In this document: one piece after another, positions 32,302 to 33,430 of the stretch
How positions within the stretch are numbered: the first letter of the stretch is position 1
How the letters are laid out: each line of letters starts with the position of its first letter
Source: Planctomycetota bacterium
GTDB lineage: Bacteria > Planctomycetota > Planctomycetia > Pirellulales > Pirellulaceae
DNA: 33,430 nucleotides
Direction of reading: 5' to 3'
Assembly: GCA_026692885.1 (NCBI GenBank)
Contig: JAPLNJ010000591.1
Span: 1 to 33,430 of the forward strand
Notes under the pieces: generated by a model
What the model was told of the DNA's origin: nothing
Database searches by the model: none
The model's input: the letters and a program-made list of their open reading frames with translations, nothing else
Position numbers and translations under genes: made by a program

Positions 32302-32329
32302 TCAGTCAGTACAGGCCAGGGGTAAAGAA

Positions 32330-32941
32330 GTGAAAGTTCCTCCAAACATCGACCGCCCTAAAGCTCGCCAAGTTCTCGCCGGGGCGAAAGCCGCGTTTCT
32401 GGAACTCGGCTACGAGGGTACCAGTGTCGATGAACTAGCTCGCCGAGCGGGCATTTCCAAGGCCACTCTGTATAGTCACTTTGTGGACAAGGAGGCGGTC
32501 TTTCGGGCGTTTATCAACGCCGAATGCCAGGAGCAGGTGGCGCGGATGTTCACGATCGAGCCTTCGGGCGAGACGCCGGCCGAAGTGCTGCTCCGTGTCG
32601 CCAGCAGCTACATCGAATGCCTAGTCTCTCCATTTGCCATGGATTTCTTCCGCCTCGTTGTCGCCGAATGTCAGCGATTCTCGGATATCGGGCGGGAGTT
32701 CTTTGACTCCGGACCGGACATTGCGATCCGCCGTCTCGCACAATTCCTGACGGCCGCCGACGCGCGCGGCGAGCTACACGTTGCGAACCCGGAACTTGCC
32801 GCCCACCAGTTTACGTCGCTTTGCAAGGCAGAATTGTTCTACAAGAGACTGCTGGGTGTGAAATCGATCGCATCGCCGTCCGAGATTCAACGGGCCGCCA
32901 AGGAAGCCGTGGCGACGTTTCTCAAAGCCTACGGGCGTTGA
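32330..32941 (+). CDS. TetR/AcrR-family transcriptional regulator
   Basis: The 203-residue protein starts at a GTG at 32330, with a purine-rich GGGGTAAAGAA just upstream. The N-terminal helix-turn-helix (about 31-51, TSVDELARRAGISKATLYSH) is canonical for TetR repressors, and the preceding helix (ARQVLAGAKAAFLELGYEG) fits. The C-terminal half (about 70-200) is helical and should bind a ligand (FAMDFFRLVVAECQRFSDIG). It is divergent from the efflux operon, and four palindromes of one type lie between them, so it most likely represses the operon and itself until a toxic substrate binds. Confidence 0.93.
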   Translation: MKVPPNIDRPKARQVLAGAKAAFLELGYEGTSVDELARRAGISKATLYSHFVDKEAVFRAFINAECQEQVARMFTIEPSGETPAEVLLRVASSYIECLVSPFAMDFFRLVVAECQRFSDIGREFFDSGPDIAIRRLAQFLTAADARGELHVANPELAAHQFTSLCKAELFYKRLLGVKSIASPSEIQRAAKEAVATFLKAYGR

Positions 32942-33430
32942 CAACTGCCCCCGTGTGCTTGAGACGGGCAGTGTCGCGGGCAAGCGATTGGCCGGGATGC
33001 CGGTGCTTCTGAATCCGCTGTTGCCGGTGGGCCGGATTCAATCTCGCATTTGGAGCGGGATCGCGCCATCGGGTGAAGGGAAGATTGCCCCCACCGCGGT
33101 TCGGAGCGGCTAACAGCGCGCATCGGTCCGACACACCGACGCAGCTGACGCCTTCAGTCGGGCCAAGTAAGCAACTCTTGACATGGCCCGTCGACGAAAT
33201 GAGCGGTTTCGTTTGTCGGACGCCCGCTTTCCGGCCTCCACCGAAGAGCGAGTCGGTGGGGCCACGACTGGCACCAAACGATTTTGGGAATGAGATGCGT
33301 TAACTTTGACATTTTACGGTTTCCCCGCCCCCACCGACCCCGCGTCGGTGGAGAGATGACTGACAGCTACATGGCTTTCGGCGTCTTTCTGCCTCCGCTT
33401 CCCGCCTCCGGCCCCGCCCGACCGCCGCGT
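32942..33430. other. Gene-free end of window
   Basis: No gene is visible after the TetR stop. ACTGCCC (32944-32950) and GGGCAGT (32966-32972) could form a weak terminator hairpin without a T-tract. CCACCGAC (33331-33338) and GTCGGTGG (33344-33351) form an eight-bp stem. A single end of the MITE-like repeat lies at 33267-33323. Confidence 0.5.
33267..33323 (-). repeat. Single end of the MITE-like dispersed repeat
   Basis: Read on the minus strand it starts GAAACCGTAAAA and ends AAAATCGTTTGGTGCCAG, matching the right end of the element at 6293-6350 (GAAACCGTAAAA and AAAACCGTTTGGTGCTAG) with different sequence between. By orientation this would be the left end of an element running out of the window. 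Confidence 0.55.

Larger units (their letters stand above)
31715..32329. other. Divergent control region with duplicated remnants
   Basis: This stretch between the FHA gene and the TetR gene holds four operator-like palindromes in two pairs and two decayed fragments of the adaptor gene, each listed separately. The fragments and operator pairs alternate (fragment, pair, fragment, pair), so the region is a decayed duplication of an operon start. Confidence 0.7.

Noticed and set aside
33331..33351. Terminator for the TetR gene
   Set aside because: The eight-bp stem is about 390 bases after the stop and has no T-tract.

Overview
This is a GC-rich bacterial window that most resembles a planctomycete (Pirellulales/Planctomycetes type). 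The reasons are the N-terminal LETLEHRRLM export motif on a PPC-domain protein, the carbohydrate-active secreted proteins, many short palindromic dispersed repeats, long non-coding gaps and many decaying genes. No rRNA, tRNA, CRISPR array or complete insertion sequence was found. All calls come from reading the sequence and the translated frames; no database search was run.

Layout. 1-1530: dispersed repeats and a PPC-domain surface protein broken by one in-frame amber codon, closed by a strong terminator. 1530-5590 (minus strand): a polysaccharide-degradation cluster made of an intact SGNH/GDSL esterase and a GH9 glycosidase ruined by frameshifts and an internal deletion. 5590-6850: gene remnants and a 248-bp MITE-like element (12-bp perfect terminal inverted repeats, internal 32-bp-arm hairpin). 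6851-10345: a single 1164-residue protein with TIR, seven WD40 repeats, a Roc-COR (ROCO) GTPase, a zinc ribbon and a DUF4365 nuclease-like domain. It looks like a self-contained NLR-like immune protein with an effector at each end and is the most exciting gene here. 10346-12460: a broken GH44 gene, an intact MazEF-type toxin-antitoxin pair and a stub of a second antitoxin.

12626-16150 (minus): an operon of a small membrane-anchored protein, a PqqD-like/radical SAM/SPASM enzyme with an unusual C-terminal extension, and a protein of a family I associate with SWIM zinc-finger operons; two signal-peptide stubs and a broken TPR gene lie just upstream. 16380-20550 (minus): an uncharacterised two-gene operon (348-residue protein plus 919-residue TPR protein) and an orphan antitoxin-like gene that shares a promoter-like motif with it. 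20580-21100: more remnants. 21546-25073: a secreted right-handed beta-helix plus LamG protein, probably a polysaccharide lyase or hydrolase.

25478-32941: an ABC-2 efflux system of the YbhGFSR type (adaptor, fused double ATPase, two permeases) in one operon with an FHA protein and a small exported protein, with a divergent TetR regulator. The intergenic region holds four copies of an ACTAAACGGTTTAGT-like palindrome arranged as two pairs, each with exactly 60 bp between centres, and each pair is followed by decayed pieces of a second adaptor gene. This suggests that the control region and the start of the operon were duplicated and one or more copies then decayed. The last 490 bases carry no gene but contain one end of the MITE-like repeat.

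Overall theme: secreted glycan-degrading genes and signal-peptide-bearing genes are decaying at several places, while conflict genes (TIR-ROCO, MazEF), the radical SAM and TPR operons and the efflux system are intact.
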